The notes beneath the pieces are model-generated. The model did no database searches. It was not told where the DNA came from and was given only the letters and a program-made list of their open reading frames with translations. Position numbers and translations under genes: made by a program. Shown one piece after another: positions 16,219 through 23,961 of a stretch of 64,000 nt of DNA (the stretch's first letter is position 1; every line of letters starts with the position of its first letter). The stretch is from assembly GCA_963809695.1 (NCBI GenBank), contig CAWEKI010000006.1, positions 620,001 to 684,000 on the forward strand, given 5' to 3'. The stretch comes from JAGDMJ01 sp963809695. Its GTDB lineage: Bacteria > Bacteroidota > Ignavibacteria > UBA10030 > UBA6906.

Positions 16219-18606
16219 GTGCCGGAAATTGACGACGCGACCAGGCAGGAGCAACGCAAGAAGGCGGGTGATTTCCTGAGAATGGCGGACAAGCTGTTCA
16301 AGGGGGGGGATTATGAAGGTGCAGGCCGCCTGGTTCAGCTTGCTATGACCACGGATCCACAGAACCCTTATGCGCTTGCTTACCAGGAGCGGGTCAGGCA
16401 CGCAATAGACCAGCGGGAATCGCAGAAACTTGAATCGCAGAAGTCCGCCTCCCAGACGTCTCCTCCTCCGTCGAAACCCATTTCCCCGCCTTCTCCACCT
16501 CCACCACAGCGTGACCGCCAGGCTGAAGAGCAGGCTGCTCTTCGCCGCGCCCGCGAGCAAGCCGCCGCCCGGCAGGCTGAAGAGCAACGCAGGAGCGACG
16601 CTTTTGACGCCCAGCGGATAGCACTTGAAGAGGAATCCCGGCGGTATGCCGTGGCCGAAGCGAAGCGCAAGAGCGAGGAAGAAGCACGCGTTGAAGCCGA
16701 AAAAGAAATCCAAAAGAAGCTCGAAGAGGCGACCCGGAAGCTGGAAGAAGAACGCCGGCGGCACGAGGAAGAGAATCGGACAAGGCAGGAAGCGGAGCGC
16801 AAGCGCAGGGCTGAAGAGGACGAGGAACGAAAGAAGGCGGTTGATGCCGAGCGGAAACGCATCCAGGAAGAGGCCCGCAAACATCTTGAAGCCGAACGGA
16901 AACGGATTGAACAGGAAACCATCCAACGTCTTGAAACCGAACGGCGGCGGATAGAAGAGGAGATGTTGTCCCGCCTCAGGGATGAGCGTCAGCGCCTGGA
17001 GGATCTCCAGCGCAAAGAGCTGGAGGAGACCGAGACCCGGAGGAAGGCCGAGGAGGAAAAGCTCAAGCTGGCCGAGGAAGAGTCGCGAAAGAAACTCGAA
17101 GCAGAGCGGAAGCGGATCGAACAGGAAATGGAGCAGCGCGCCCTTGAGGAGCGCCGCAAGCTGGAAGAGCTTCACAAAAAGGAGCAACAGGCCGCGGAAG
17201 CGCGACGGCTTGCCGAAGAACAGAAGCTTCGGGAACTGGCGCAGGAAACGCAGAAGAACCTGGAAGAGGAGAAAGCCCGCCTCGCCGCGGAGCGGCAACG
17301 GATCGAAGAAGAGATACGAAAGCAGCTTGCTGAAGAGCGGCAGCGTCAGGAGGAATTGAAGCAGAAGGAACAGGCGGAGGAACAGATATCGCGGCAGATC
17401 ATCCAGGAGGATTTCGAGCGCCGTCTTGCTGAAGAGCGGGAGCGCCTGATGGCCGAGCAACGGCGGCAGTTCGAGACGGAGCGCGCCCGGCTGGAAGACG
17501 AGGCCCGGAAGGCAGCAGAGGAAGCGAGGAAGGAAGCCGAGGCAGAGACCCGCAAACAGCTTGAGGAGGAACAACGGCGCGCGGAAGAACTCCGCATCCA
17601 GAGAGAGGAAGAGCAACGGAAAGCCCAGGAGGAGCTTGCGGAGCAGCGCCTCAAAGATGCCGAACAGACGCGACATTATGAAGAGGCCGTGCGGCAGGCG
17701 ATTGAAGAGGGACGCCGTCTTGCCCAGGGAAAGAAGGTCCGGACTTATCTGGACAAGGCGCAGGAGCTTATGCTCGCCGAAGACTTTGATGAGGCGTTGC
17801 GGGAAATTACCAAGGTGTTCCGGCTAGACCCGACCAACACGGAAGCCCAGGAATTCGAACAGACTGTCTACGCGGCACGCGATGAAGCGGCGCGGCGGGC
17901 AGAAGAAGCACGCATCCAGGAAGAACACCGCCAGAAGCTCGAGGAGCTCCAGCGGAAATTGGAGGAACAGGCCCTTCGGGAGGCCGAAGAGGAAAAAGAG
18001 CATGCCCTCCGCGATGCGAAAGTCTCGACATTCGTTGAGCGAGCGAGGGAAGAGATAAAGAACGGGCAATTTGACGAGGCCCTGAAGCAAGTTGAAAGCA
18101 TCTACGCTCTTGATCCCGGAAATCATGAGGCACAGCTGCTGGAGATGAAAATCCTGAGCGCCCGGAGTTCCCAGGATGAGGCGCAGGCCGTGTCCATGCA
18201 ACGCTCCGCCGAGCAAGAGTCCTGGAAACAAGAGGAAGCACGAAAGGAAGAAGGGGTCGCCGCAGGCCGCGAACAACTTCGCAGCGAATCCGTGAATACA
18301 TACCGGGGCATGCTGAAGCAGGCATGGACCAACGGACAGCCGACCAAGGAAGAACGGTCAATGCTTGAAGTTGTGCGGATGTCCCTCGGAATTTCGGACG
18401 ACGAACATGCCGCGGCCGAACGGGAAGTCCAGCTCCTCACCTATAGCGACGCGGTCCGTCTTGCCTGGAGCACAGGGGTGCTGTCTGGCGAAGGAACCCA
18501 GGCGATCGAAAATCTTAGAAAACTCTACGGGATCTGCACGGAGGAACAACTCGCCATGGAGGAAGAAATTTTGAAAGAGTACCGGGGCAAGGGGGACGGC
18601 ACCTGA
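16219..18606 (+). CDS. Large coiled-coil protein with TPR-like modules and a duplicated C-terminal module
   Basis: 795 residues, GTG start after AGGGGCA. A TPR-like unit (about 14-55) is followed by a Pro/Ser linker and about 400 residues of nearly unbroken Glu/Arg/Lys coiled coil built from repeats such as LEAERKRIEQE. Two more TPR-like units (LAEDFDEALREITKVFRLDP, and NGQFDEALKQVESIYALDP) flank a second short coil. The last 110 residues hold two copies of a helical module: AWTNGQPTKEERSMLEVVRM...LGISDDEH, and AWSTGVLSGEGTQAIENLRK...YGICTEEQ. No signal peptide or membrane helix. The architecture suggests a long filament-like or scaffold protein in the cytoplasm. I do not know a named family for the whole protein. 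Confidence 0.75.
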   Translation: MPEIDDATRQEQRKKAGDFLRMADKLFKGGDYEGAGRLVQLAMTTDPQNPYALAYQERVRHAIDQRESQKLESQKSASQTSPPPSKPISPPSPPPPQRDRQAEEQAALRRAREQAAARQAEEQRRSDAFDAQRIALEEESRRYAVAEAKRKSEEEARVEAEKEIQKKLEEATRKLEEERRRHEEENRTRQEAERKRRAEEDEERKKAVDAERKRIQEEARKHLEAERKRIEQETIQRLETERRRIEEEMLSRLRDERQRLEDLQRKELEETETRRKAEEEKLKLAEEESRKKLEAERKRIEQEMEQRALEERRKLEELHKKEQQAAEARRLAEEQKLRELAQETQKNLEEEKARLAAERQRIEEEIRKQLAEERQRQEELKQKEQAEEQISRQIIQEDFERRLAEERERLMAEQRRQFETERARLEDEARKAAEEARKEAEAETRKQLEEEQRRAEELRIQREEEQRKAQEELAEQRLKDAEQTRHYEEAVRQAIEEGRRLAQGKKVRTYLDKAQELMLAEDFDEALREITKVFRLDPTNTEAQEFEQTVYAARDEAARRAEEARIQEEHRQKLEELQRKLEEQALREAEEEKEHALRDAKVSTFVERAREEIKNGQFDEALKQVESIYALDPGNHEAQLLEMKILSARSSQDEAQAVSMQRSAEQESWKQEEARKEEGVAAGREQLRSESVNTYRGMLKQAWTNGQPTKEERSMLEVVRMSLGISDDEHAAAEREVQLLTYSDAVRLAWSTGVLSGEGTQAIENLRKLYGICTEEQLAMEEEILKEYRGKGDGT

Positions 18607-18612
18607 CCTGCC

Positions 18613-19482
18613 TCAGTTCTGTATCGCCTTCGTTGACAACACCCACCTGCGGTAAGCCACCGACACACCCCAGAGGACATTCAGGACCACCAGATTGACG
18701 GCGAGATAGATGTCCAGCCGGCCCAGGACCGAGAAGAGCATGAGGATGAACAGCTCCGTGCCCAGGCCCATCAGGCCGGACAGGCGCAGTCCGGTGTGAT
18801 CTCCATACCACCGGGCGTCGGTGTCCCGCTGGTGAGGCAGCCCCGCGCGCGACCACTCGTCGAGTCTGAACATCAGCCGGTCCTGCCATCCGTAGAGGAA
18901 GAGGAAGATCTTCTGAAGGGCCTGAGTCAACCGATCCTCGCTCCGGTCTTCGGGCTTGACGTCCTCCGTGATGCGGTTGACCGAGTAGCTGCCCTTGAGG
19001 TGGAGGTAGGAAGTCTGATAGAAGACGTGGTACGAAACCCTGAGCGTTGTTCCCAGAAATCCCAGGAGCGCAGCGGGGACGAATTCCGCCCGCCCCGTCA
19101 GGCGCACGAACGCCCAACCAAGGGCGGCAAAGACGAGAAGGTCAACGACAAAGTCCCCGATCGAGTCGAAGAATCTCCCTTTCCTGCTGAAAAGTTGCTT
19201 GGCGCGGGCAAGTTGTCCGTCGGCGGCATCCAGGACGTCCTTGAGTGTCACGCAAAGACCCGCCACGATGGTATATTCCGGGGACCCTGTTGCATACAGA
19301 AAAGCAGCACAACAGCCTGCAATAATGGAAAGAGCCGTCACGCCATTCGGAGTGATCGGCGTTCCATACAGCAGTCTGACGATCAACCCTGCCATGGGGC
19401 GGATCGCGTAGGTGTTGATGAGCTCGTCGGAGACGGCGGACTTCGTTGAAGCGGAATATGAGTATGGCGGACGGGGGGTCAT
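18613..19482 (-). CDS. CDP-alcohol phosphotransferase
   Basis: 289 residues with about six membrane segments. The complete catalytic motif D-x2-DG-x2-AR-x8-G-x3-D-x3-D is at residues 85-110 (Asp85, Asp88, Arg93, Gly102, Asp106, Asp110). The enzyme joins the phosphate of a CDP-activated alcohol to an acceptor alcohol, usually a lipid, in the inner membrane. An insertion rich in charged residues (about 165-205, ITEDVKPEDRSEDRL) is unusual for phosphatidylglycerol- or phosphatidylserine-type enzymes. Last gene of the three-gene operon; its start overlaps the nucleotidyltransferase stop by 4 bp, so it probably uses the CDP-alcohol made by that enzyme. Confidence 0.88.
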   Translation of the reverse strand: MTPRPPYSYSASTKSAVSDELINTYAIRPMAGLIVRLLYGTPITPNGVTALSIIAGCCAAFLYATGSPEYTIVAGLCVTLKDVLDAADGQLARAKQLFSRKGRFFDSIGDFVVDLLVFAALGWAFVRLTGRAEFVPAALLGFLGTTLRVSYHVFYQTSYLHLKGSYSVNRITEDVKPEDRSEDRLTQALQKIFLFLYGWQDRLMFRLDEWSRAGLPHQRDTDARWYGDHTGLRLSGLMGLGTELFILMLFSVLGRLDIYLAVNLVVLNVLWGVSVAYRRWVLSTKAIQN

Positions 19483-20201
19483 GGTACCAGCGTGGAGGCG
19501 AGGCGTTTTGCAGCGGCAAGATCGTCCGGCGTGTCAATCTCTATGCACCCGTAGGAGCCACTGTCAACGACATAGACAGGGCATCCCCCGCCGATCATTT
19601 CCTGAAATGACGCTTCGTAGAATTCATTCCGCTCCCTTCTGCGGCCAAGGATCTCGAATAGACGGGATGCCGCGGGCGCGGCAAACTTCTCAATGCCCAC
19701 CGATTCCCCGGCGGCGCGCCCTGGGTCGATGTCCTTGCCGATGCGCAGAATGCGGCCGGATCTTTCCACCTCCACCTTGATCTCCTCGTGACCCAGATTC
19801 CCGCTTGACCGCATGATCAATGCATTCTCGTGGTGAGAATCCATGAGCAGAGGAATCAGCCGTCGATCAAAGAGAATGTCTCCGTCCAGCAGGAGGAGGT
19901 CATGGCCTGCCGCTGCCCGGCCCGCCATCCAGAGAGAGTAGTTGTTATTGGTCGAAGCGAAATGGGGATTGAAGACGGAGTGGATCTTCATGGAGAGGTG
20001 CAACGCAAGCACACACTGCTCCACCTTCTCATGGTAGTATCCGGTGACCATGATGCATTCACCCACCCCCGCCTGCTCAAGCGACCGCAGAGTTCGTTCC
20101 AGCAACGGAGGGCCGCTCAGAGGAAGGAGGCATTTGGGTATGGAATTGGTCAGCGGCCGGAGCCGCGAGGAGATGCCTGCCGCCAGTACGATGCCGGTCA
20201 T
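19479..20201 (-). CDS. LicC-like nucleotidyltransferase
   Basis: 240 residues, a single NTP-transferase domain. LAAGISSRLRPLT (6-18) binds the nucleotide, Lys23 lies in PKCLLPL, the metal site LDGD is at 105-108, and a second metal Asp lies in CIEIDTPDD. The segment FASTNNNYSLWMA (81-93) resembles the choline-phosphate cytidylyltransferase LicC and the phosphonate cytidylyltransferase PntC. The partner downstream uses CDP-alcohols, so CTP and an amino-alcohol phosphate are likely substrates. 4-bp overlaps with both neighbours. No PEP mutase is present here, which argues against a phosphonate. Confidence 0.82.
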   Translation of the reverse strand: MTGIVLAAGISSRLRPLTNSIPKCLLPLSGPPLLERTLRSLEQAGVGECIMVTGYYHEKVEQCVLALHLSMKIHSVFNPHFASTNNNYSLWMAGRAAAGHDLLLLDGDILFDRRLIPLLMDSHHENALIMRSSGNLGHEEIKVEVERSGRILRIGKDIDPGRAAGESVGIEKFAAPAASRLFEILGRRRERNEFYEASFQEMIGGGCPVYVVDSGSYGCIEIDTPDDLAAAKRLASTLVP

Positions 20202-21274
20202 TTTTCCCCCAGCCCGGCGCGCGATTGGAGGCGCAGGTGGAGCACATCATCGGCCACTTCCTTGAAGGCGGCCATGACCCGCGCGTTCTGATCCTGTGTC
20301 CCGATCGTGATCCGGATGCAATCCTCCAGCCCCGGGTCGTCCAGAAACTTCACGATGATCCCCCGGTCCCGTAGTGCCCCGTTGAGCAGCTGTTTTTGGG
20401 AGCGCGGGTATCTGACGAGTATGAAATTGGCATCTGAAGGGAACGGCGTGAACCCTTCAATCGCGCGGAACTCCTGCAGATACATCCGCCTGTCTGCCTG
20501 CATCTTCCGGGTGATGTTGACGTAATAGTCGAGGTCGTTCAGCGCTGCGAGCGCAATCTTTTCGGAGAGCTGATTGTAGCCCAGGTAGCGCGCGCTGTAG
20601 GAAATGAGCTGCTCCATGTTGTCACCGACGCACGCATAGCCGATGCGCAGGCCGGCAAGCGCGAAATATTTCGAGAAGGTCCGCAGGATCACAATCCTCG
20701 CATGCGCTGCAAGCAATGCAGCCAAATGGTCCGTGCCGGCGCCGTTGAACCCGGCGTACGCTTCATCCAGGACGATGACCGAGTCCTTGCACTGTTCCAC
20801 GAGCGCATTCAGGGTTTCCTCTGGAATGCTGTTGCCCGTGGGATTGTTGGGCGAGGCAATAAGAATGACGCGAGGCTTGTGCTGCTTGTACAGCTGGACG
20901 ATCTCGTCCCGATTATATTCGAAGCGGCCATTACGCTCGTACATCGGGTAATGGGCTTCCTTGCCGTAGACCTCCTTTGCCACGGCCTGGTAATACCACC
21001 ATGATTGCCTGGGGAGCAGGATGGTCTGCCCGGCGTGCAAGTAGCAATGAACGGCCTGCTTCAACATATCTTCGCTCCCGTAGCTGAGCAGCACGCGCCG
21101 CTCGGGAATGCCGAGATCAAGGCTGAGACGGTCGGAGAGTTCGCTCTTCTTCCCCGTGGCATATGCGCGGGAATAAAGGCTCAACTGCTCGAGGTTGGCC
21201 TCACGGAGCACCCTATAGCAGGCAGGGGCTGGGCCGTACTGGTTTTCGTTCCGGTCAAGTAGCACGGCATCCAT
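20198..21274 (-). CDS. PLP enzyme of the HisC/CobD-like aminotransferase family
   Basis: 358 residues, fold type I. PLP Lys202 in RTFSKYFALAGLR, SPNNPTG at 141-147, Asp170-Glu-Ala-Tyr and Arg210 are intact. The fold is shared by histidinol-phosphate aminotransferase and by threonine-/serine-phosphate decarboxylases of the CobD type. No other his genes are nearby and the gene is translationally coupled to a cytidylyltransferase, so a small amino-acid phosphate is a better guess than histidinol phosphate. GAGGA precedes the ATG and overlaps the end of a 57-codon ORF. Confidence 0.8.
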   Translation of the reverse strand: MDAVLLDRNENQYGPAPACYRVLREANLEQLSLYSRAYATGKKSELSDRLSLDLGIPERRVLLSYGSEDMLKQAVHCYLHAGQTILLPRQSWWYYQAVAKEVYGKEAHYPMYERNGRFEYNRDEIVQLYKQHKPRVILIASPNNPTGNSIPEETLNALVEQCKDSVIVLDEAYAGFNGAGTDHLAALLAAHARIVILRTFSKYFALAGLRIGYACVGDNMEQLISYSARYLGYNQLSEKIALAALNDLDYYVNITRKMQADRRMYLQEFRAIEGFTPFPSDANFILVRYPRSQKQLLNGALRDRGIIVKFLDDPGLEDCIRITIGTQDQNARVMAAFKEVADDVLHLRLQSRAGLGEK

Positions 21275-21283
21275 GATGTCCTC

Positions 21284-21457
21284 TCATTGACTTTCGCAAA
21301 AGTAATGGCAAGACGACCAGAGCACCAGCGTGGACTGAATCAATACTTCTGCGAAAGTCAAAAAATTGCAGGTGGGACGATAAAAAAGGAGATCGAGAGG
21401 TTCTTCAACCTCCGCTAATTCCAGTGATTTTTTGTACTCGTGGAGAATGGTCATCAT
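21284..21457 (-). CDS. 57-codon ORF before the aminotransferase; possible remnant of a CDP-alcohol phosphotransferase
   Basis: ATGATG start at 21457, TGA at 21284-21286, only 9 bases before the aminotransferase ATG. The first 28 residues (MMTILHEYKKSLELAEVEEP, then LDLLFYRP) look like the N-terminus of CDP-alcohol phosphotransferases as I remember them (EYKxSLKxxEVEExxDLxFYRP). The same family is encoded at the end of this operon, where the matching part reads ELINTYAIRP. The second half (from TCNFLTF) does not continue the homology and contains a large inverted repeat. Either a truncated gene or a translated leader peptide coupled to the operon. Confidence 0.4.
   Translation of the reverse strand: MMTILHEYKKSLELAEVEEPLDLLFYRPTCNFLTFAEVLIQSTLVLWSSCHYFCESQ
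21287..21361. repeat. 18-bp inverted repeat upstream of the PLP/CDP-alcohol operon
   Basis: TTGACTTTCGCAAAAGTA (21287-21304) and TACTTCTGCGAAAGTCAA (21344-21361) are inverted copies with one mismatch and 39 bases between them. Each arm is itself a dyad (ACTTT-N4-AAAGT; ACTTC-N4-AAAGT) and the two dyad centres are 55 bp apart. It could be a pair of operators, a large hairpin in the transcript, or the ends of a small mobile element; no target duplication is seen. Confidence 0.6.
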
Positions 21458-21522
21458 GGAGTCACATCTCTTGTATTAAAAAACAAAAAAACGTTCAGAC
21501 GCAAGCGATGGCCTGAAGCCGG

Positions 21523-21551
21523 TTGGGAAATTCCGGGCAATTCGGTATATT
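21523..21551 (+). promoter_or_regulatory. Promoter of pfkA
   Basis: TTGGGA (21523-21528)-N17-TATATT (21546-21551). The -10 box touches the in-frame ATG at 21552, so translation must begin later, at the ATG at 21588. Confidence 0.65.
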
Positions 21552-21587
21552 ATGACCTTCATTGATAACAGACGCTCGAGGACGGCC

Positions 21588-22682
21588 ATGGCACTACATA
21601 ATCTGAAGCGGATTGGGATCTTAACCGGGGGAGGCGATTGCCCCGGACTGAATGCAGTCATTCGAAGCGTGGCAAAACCTGCAATGGCGCACTTCCACGC
21701 CAAAGTCATCGGTATCATTGATGGGTTTGAAGGGCTTGTGGAAGGACGGTCCAGGGAATTGACGCCGTTTGACGTCCTGGGGATCATCAACCAGGGGGGG
21801 ACCATCCTGGGCACATCCAACAAAGGGGATCCGTTTCACTTCCCCATGGGTGAGCGTTCCAATATGCGGATTGTGGACGCTTCAGACCAGGTGCTGGTAA
21901 ATGTGCGGAACCTTCAGCTGGACGTTCTGATCGCCATTGGCGGAGACGGCACGCAAACGATTGCCCATAAGCTTTCTGAGATGGGCGTGAACGTCATCGG
22001 CGTGCCGAAGACGATCGACAATGACCTTATGTCGACAGACATCACGTTCGGTCACGATTCCGCCCGGGCGGTCGCGACAGAAGCGATCGACCGTTTGCAG
22101 ACAACAGCTTCAGCCCACCACCGCGTCATGGTGATGGAGACGATGGGACGCTATGCCGGATGGATAGCGCTCGGCGCAGGCGTTGCCGGGGGGGCAGACA
22201 TCATCCTCATCCCTGAGATCCCGTTCTCCTGGGATTCCATCTTCGAATCCGTACTCAAACGGAGCAAAGGGGCCAAGTTCAGCATCCTGTGCGTTGCGGA
22301 AGGGGCACGGCCGAAGGACGGAGAACTTGCAGTCAAGGAAGTGGACAAGAAGCGCACCGATCCTCTCCGGCTCGGCGGCATCGGTGAGCTGATTGCCAAG
22401 AGGATTGAGCAGGAGACAGGGCTGGAAACCCGGGTGACGGTGCTTGGCCATGTTCAGCGGGGCGGCAGCCCGACCCCCTATGACAGGATTCTCGCCACGC
22501 GCTTCGGAACGGTGGCGTTGCAGGCTGCCTCGAACGGCGAGTTTGGCGTGATGGCCAGTCTCAGGAACGACACTGTATGCACAGTCCCTTTGAAGGATGC
22601 CGTCGGGCAGCAACGGCTCGTCCCTCCCGACTCGCAGCTCCTCTTCGCTGCCCGGGCCCTGGGGACATGCATGGGCGATTGA
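21588..22682 (+). CDS. pfkA: 6-phosphofructokinase
   Basis: 364 residues from the ATG at 21588, preceded by GAGGA and about 30 nt after the predicted transcription start. Phosphorylates fructose 6-phosphate (glycolysis). GGGDCPG (14-20), GGDGT (118-122) and PKTIDND (140-146, catalytic Asp144) are present. Gly121 in GGDGT is the ATP-type residue whereas Lys141 in PKTIDND is the PPi-type residue; this mixed pattern is known in group III PFKs, mostly ATP-dependent. It could be reversible or use PPi weakly. Single gene. Confidence 0.92.
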   Translation: MALHNLKRIGILTGGGDCPGLNAVIRSVAKPAMAHFHAKVIGIIDGFEGLVEGRSRELTPFDVLGIINQGGTILGTSNKGDPFHFPMGERSNMRIVDASDQVLVNVRNLQLDVLIAIGGDGTQTIAHKLSEMGVNVIGVPKTIDNDLMSTDITFGHDSARAVATEAIDRLQTTASAHHRVMVMETMGRYAGWIALGAGVAGGADIILIPEIPFSWDSIFESVLKRSKGAKFSILCVAEGARPKDGELAVKEVDKKRTDPLRLGGIGELIAKRIEQETGLETRVTVLGHVQRGGSPTPYDRILATRFGTVALQAASNGEFGVMASLRNDTVCTVPLKDAVGQQRLVPPDSQLLFAARALGTCMGD

Positions 22683-22733
22683 GCGAGTGATCCGCCGGTC
22701 TTTTTAGTCCGGGGCTCGGGTACAACAAAAGTA

Positions 22734-23066
22734 TCAGCCCAGGAGGTAACGTATGATCAAGGCGCTATCCTCGACCGGGTCGTTGGAGAAACGCGGTGTG
22801 AACTGTTCCGTGACTCTCGAGGTCAGCCGCATGGCGGCTTCTCTGACATGCTCGGGGAGGGATGTGTCCGCTTCGAGATGGCGGAGACGGCTCATGGCAT
22901 CGGACCGCCACCCGGGACGGGCATTGGTCTGAAGCCAGAAGGCGATCGCCGCCCCGGTTGCGCGCCGCGCGCACACTCTTGCCATCCCTGCATTTCCCGT
23001 GGCCGCCGCCTGCCGTGCAAGAGCGAATTCTTGCTCAACCAATTGGAGCGTTTCCTCCTTCGTCAT
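22734..23066 (-). CDS. Small conserved helical protein (HEPN-like)
   Basis: 110 residues, all-helical by composition, no signal peptide. The region GMARVCARRATGAAIAFWLQ (about 26-45) followed by a Leu-rich second half resembles HEPN-type helical bundles, but no RxxxxH nuclease motif is present. Its start lies inside the DNA glycosylase gene (32-bp overlap), so translation is coupled to it. The function is unknown; a role with the glycosylase is only suggested by the overlap. Confidence 0.65.
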   Translation of the reverse strand: MTKEETLQLVEQEFALARQAAATGNAGMARVCARRATGAAIAFWLQTNARPGWRSDAMSRLRHLEADTSLPEHVREAAMRLTSRVTEQFTPRFSNDPVEDSALIIRYLLG

Positions 23067-23958
23067 GCCACTCCTTCGTCATCTCGAGCCAGAAGATAAG
23101 ACCTTTCCATACGCCGAACTTCTGGTAGTGCCGCTCTATGGTGGCGTCCTTCACGATCCTTCCTTTCCGGTGGATCTTGAAGTACTGTTGGCGGACCCAA
23201 GTGTCCAGCGCGAGATAGTCGCACCGGCCAAGAAGTCGCAACAAGTTCCCCGCTGCATATGGTCCCAACCCTTTCACCTTCCTGATCTCCTCATACAGCT
23301 CCGCCGTGGGAAGCGGGGATGTTCGCCACGATTCCATGTCCAGCTTTCCTTCAGCGCAATCCCGGGCCATGCGCAGCAGAAAGGGAGACCGGTAGCCGGT
23401 CTTGATGCGGGACCTGAACGTACGCTCTGAAAGGGATGCGATTGCTTCCGGTCCCGGAAAAGTCCAGTGCGTTTCGTCAAACTGTTCCCCCACCATCTGG
23501 GTGAGATTCCTGACCATGATAGTGGTAAGGCGCCAGGTGCAATTCGTGGTCAACAGCATCTTCACCGCGTCTTCAAAGACGGTAGGAGCCCGCAGGAGCC
23601 TGCCCGATCCGGTTTCGCACATCCAGCGGAACTCCGGATAGCGCGTTGCTTCGTTGTGGAAAGGCCCGAAGTCCTCATCGAGCCGGAGGCAAGCCCGGAG
23701 CCGGGCCGCTGCGTGCTGGAGCTGAGCACCCGTCAGCGAGCGCCGGCTCCGCACCGCCACGGCAATGTTTTTGCCTTCCTCCCGCAGTATGCAGTGTACC
23801 GGCACGCTGCGGGGGAGCATGAGCGTTCTTTCCAGTTCTTGCCGCTCAGCCGAGACCGAAAACGGAAGCAGCTCGCACCAGCCGTGGCTAAACACCGTTC
23901 TCCAGAAACTGAAGTTGGACGGGGTCGCGAGCGAGAAGGTTGCCTCCACCGTTGCCAT
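23035..23958 (-). CDS. DNA glycosylase of the HhH-GPD superfamily (AlkA/OGG1-like)
   Basis: 307 residues. The helix-hairpin-helix VKGLGPYAAGNLL (about 228-240) is followed by LALDTWVR, whose Asp (about residue 250) is the GPD catalytic residue. The N-terminal half resembles the AlkA/OGG N-domain. No iron-sulfur cysteine cluster. It removes damaged bases (alkylated or oxidised, not decidable from sequence) in base-excision repair. It starts 3 bases after the stop of the M3-like peptidase and overlaps the small HEPN-like gene. Confidence 0.82.
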   Translation of the reverse strand: MATVEATFSLATPSNFSFWRTVFSHGWCELLPFSVSAERQELERTLMLPRSVPVHCILREEGKNIAVAVRSRRSLTGAQLQHAAARLRACLRLDEDFGPFHNEATRYPEFRWMCETGSGRLLRAPTVFEDAVKMLLTTNCTWRLTTIMVRNLTQMVGEQFDETHWTFPGPEAIASLSERTFRSRIKTGYRSPFLLRMARDCAEGKLDMESWRTSPLPTAELYEEIRKVKGLGPYAAGNLLRLLGRCDYLALDTWVRQQYFKIHRKGRIVKDATIERHYQKFGVWKGLIFWLEMTKEWHDEGGNAPIG

Positions 23959-23961
23959 GGA

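Noticed and set aside
16198..17676. 492-codon Leu/Phe-rich frame on the minus strand
   Set aside because: It is the complement of the Glu/Arg-rich coiled-coil gene: GAG/GAA/CGC codons read backwards give Leu, Phe and Ala. No start signal or homology.
22683..22733. Possible terminator after pfkA (CCGG...TTTTT...CCGG)
   Set aside because: The arms do not pair well and the T-run is inside the loop.
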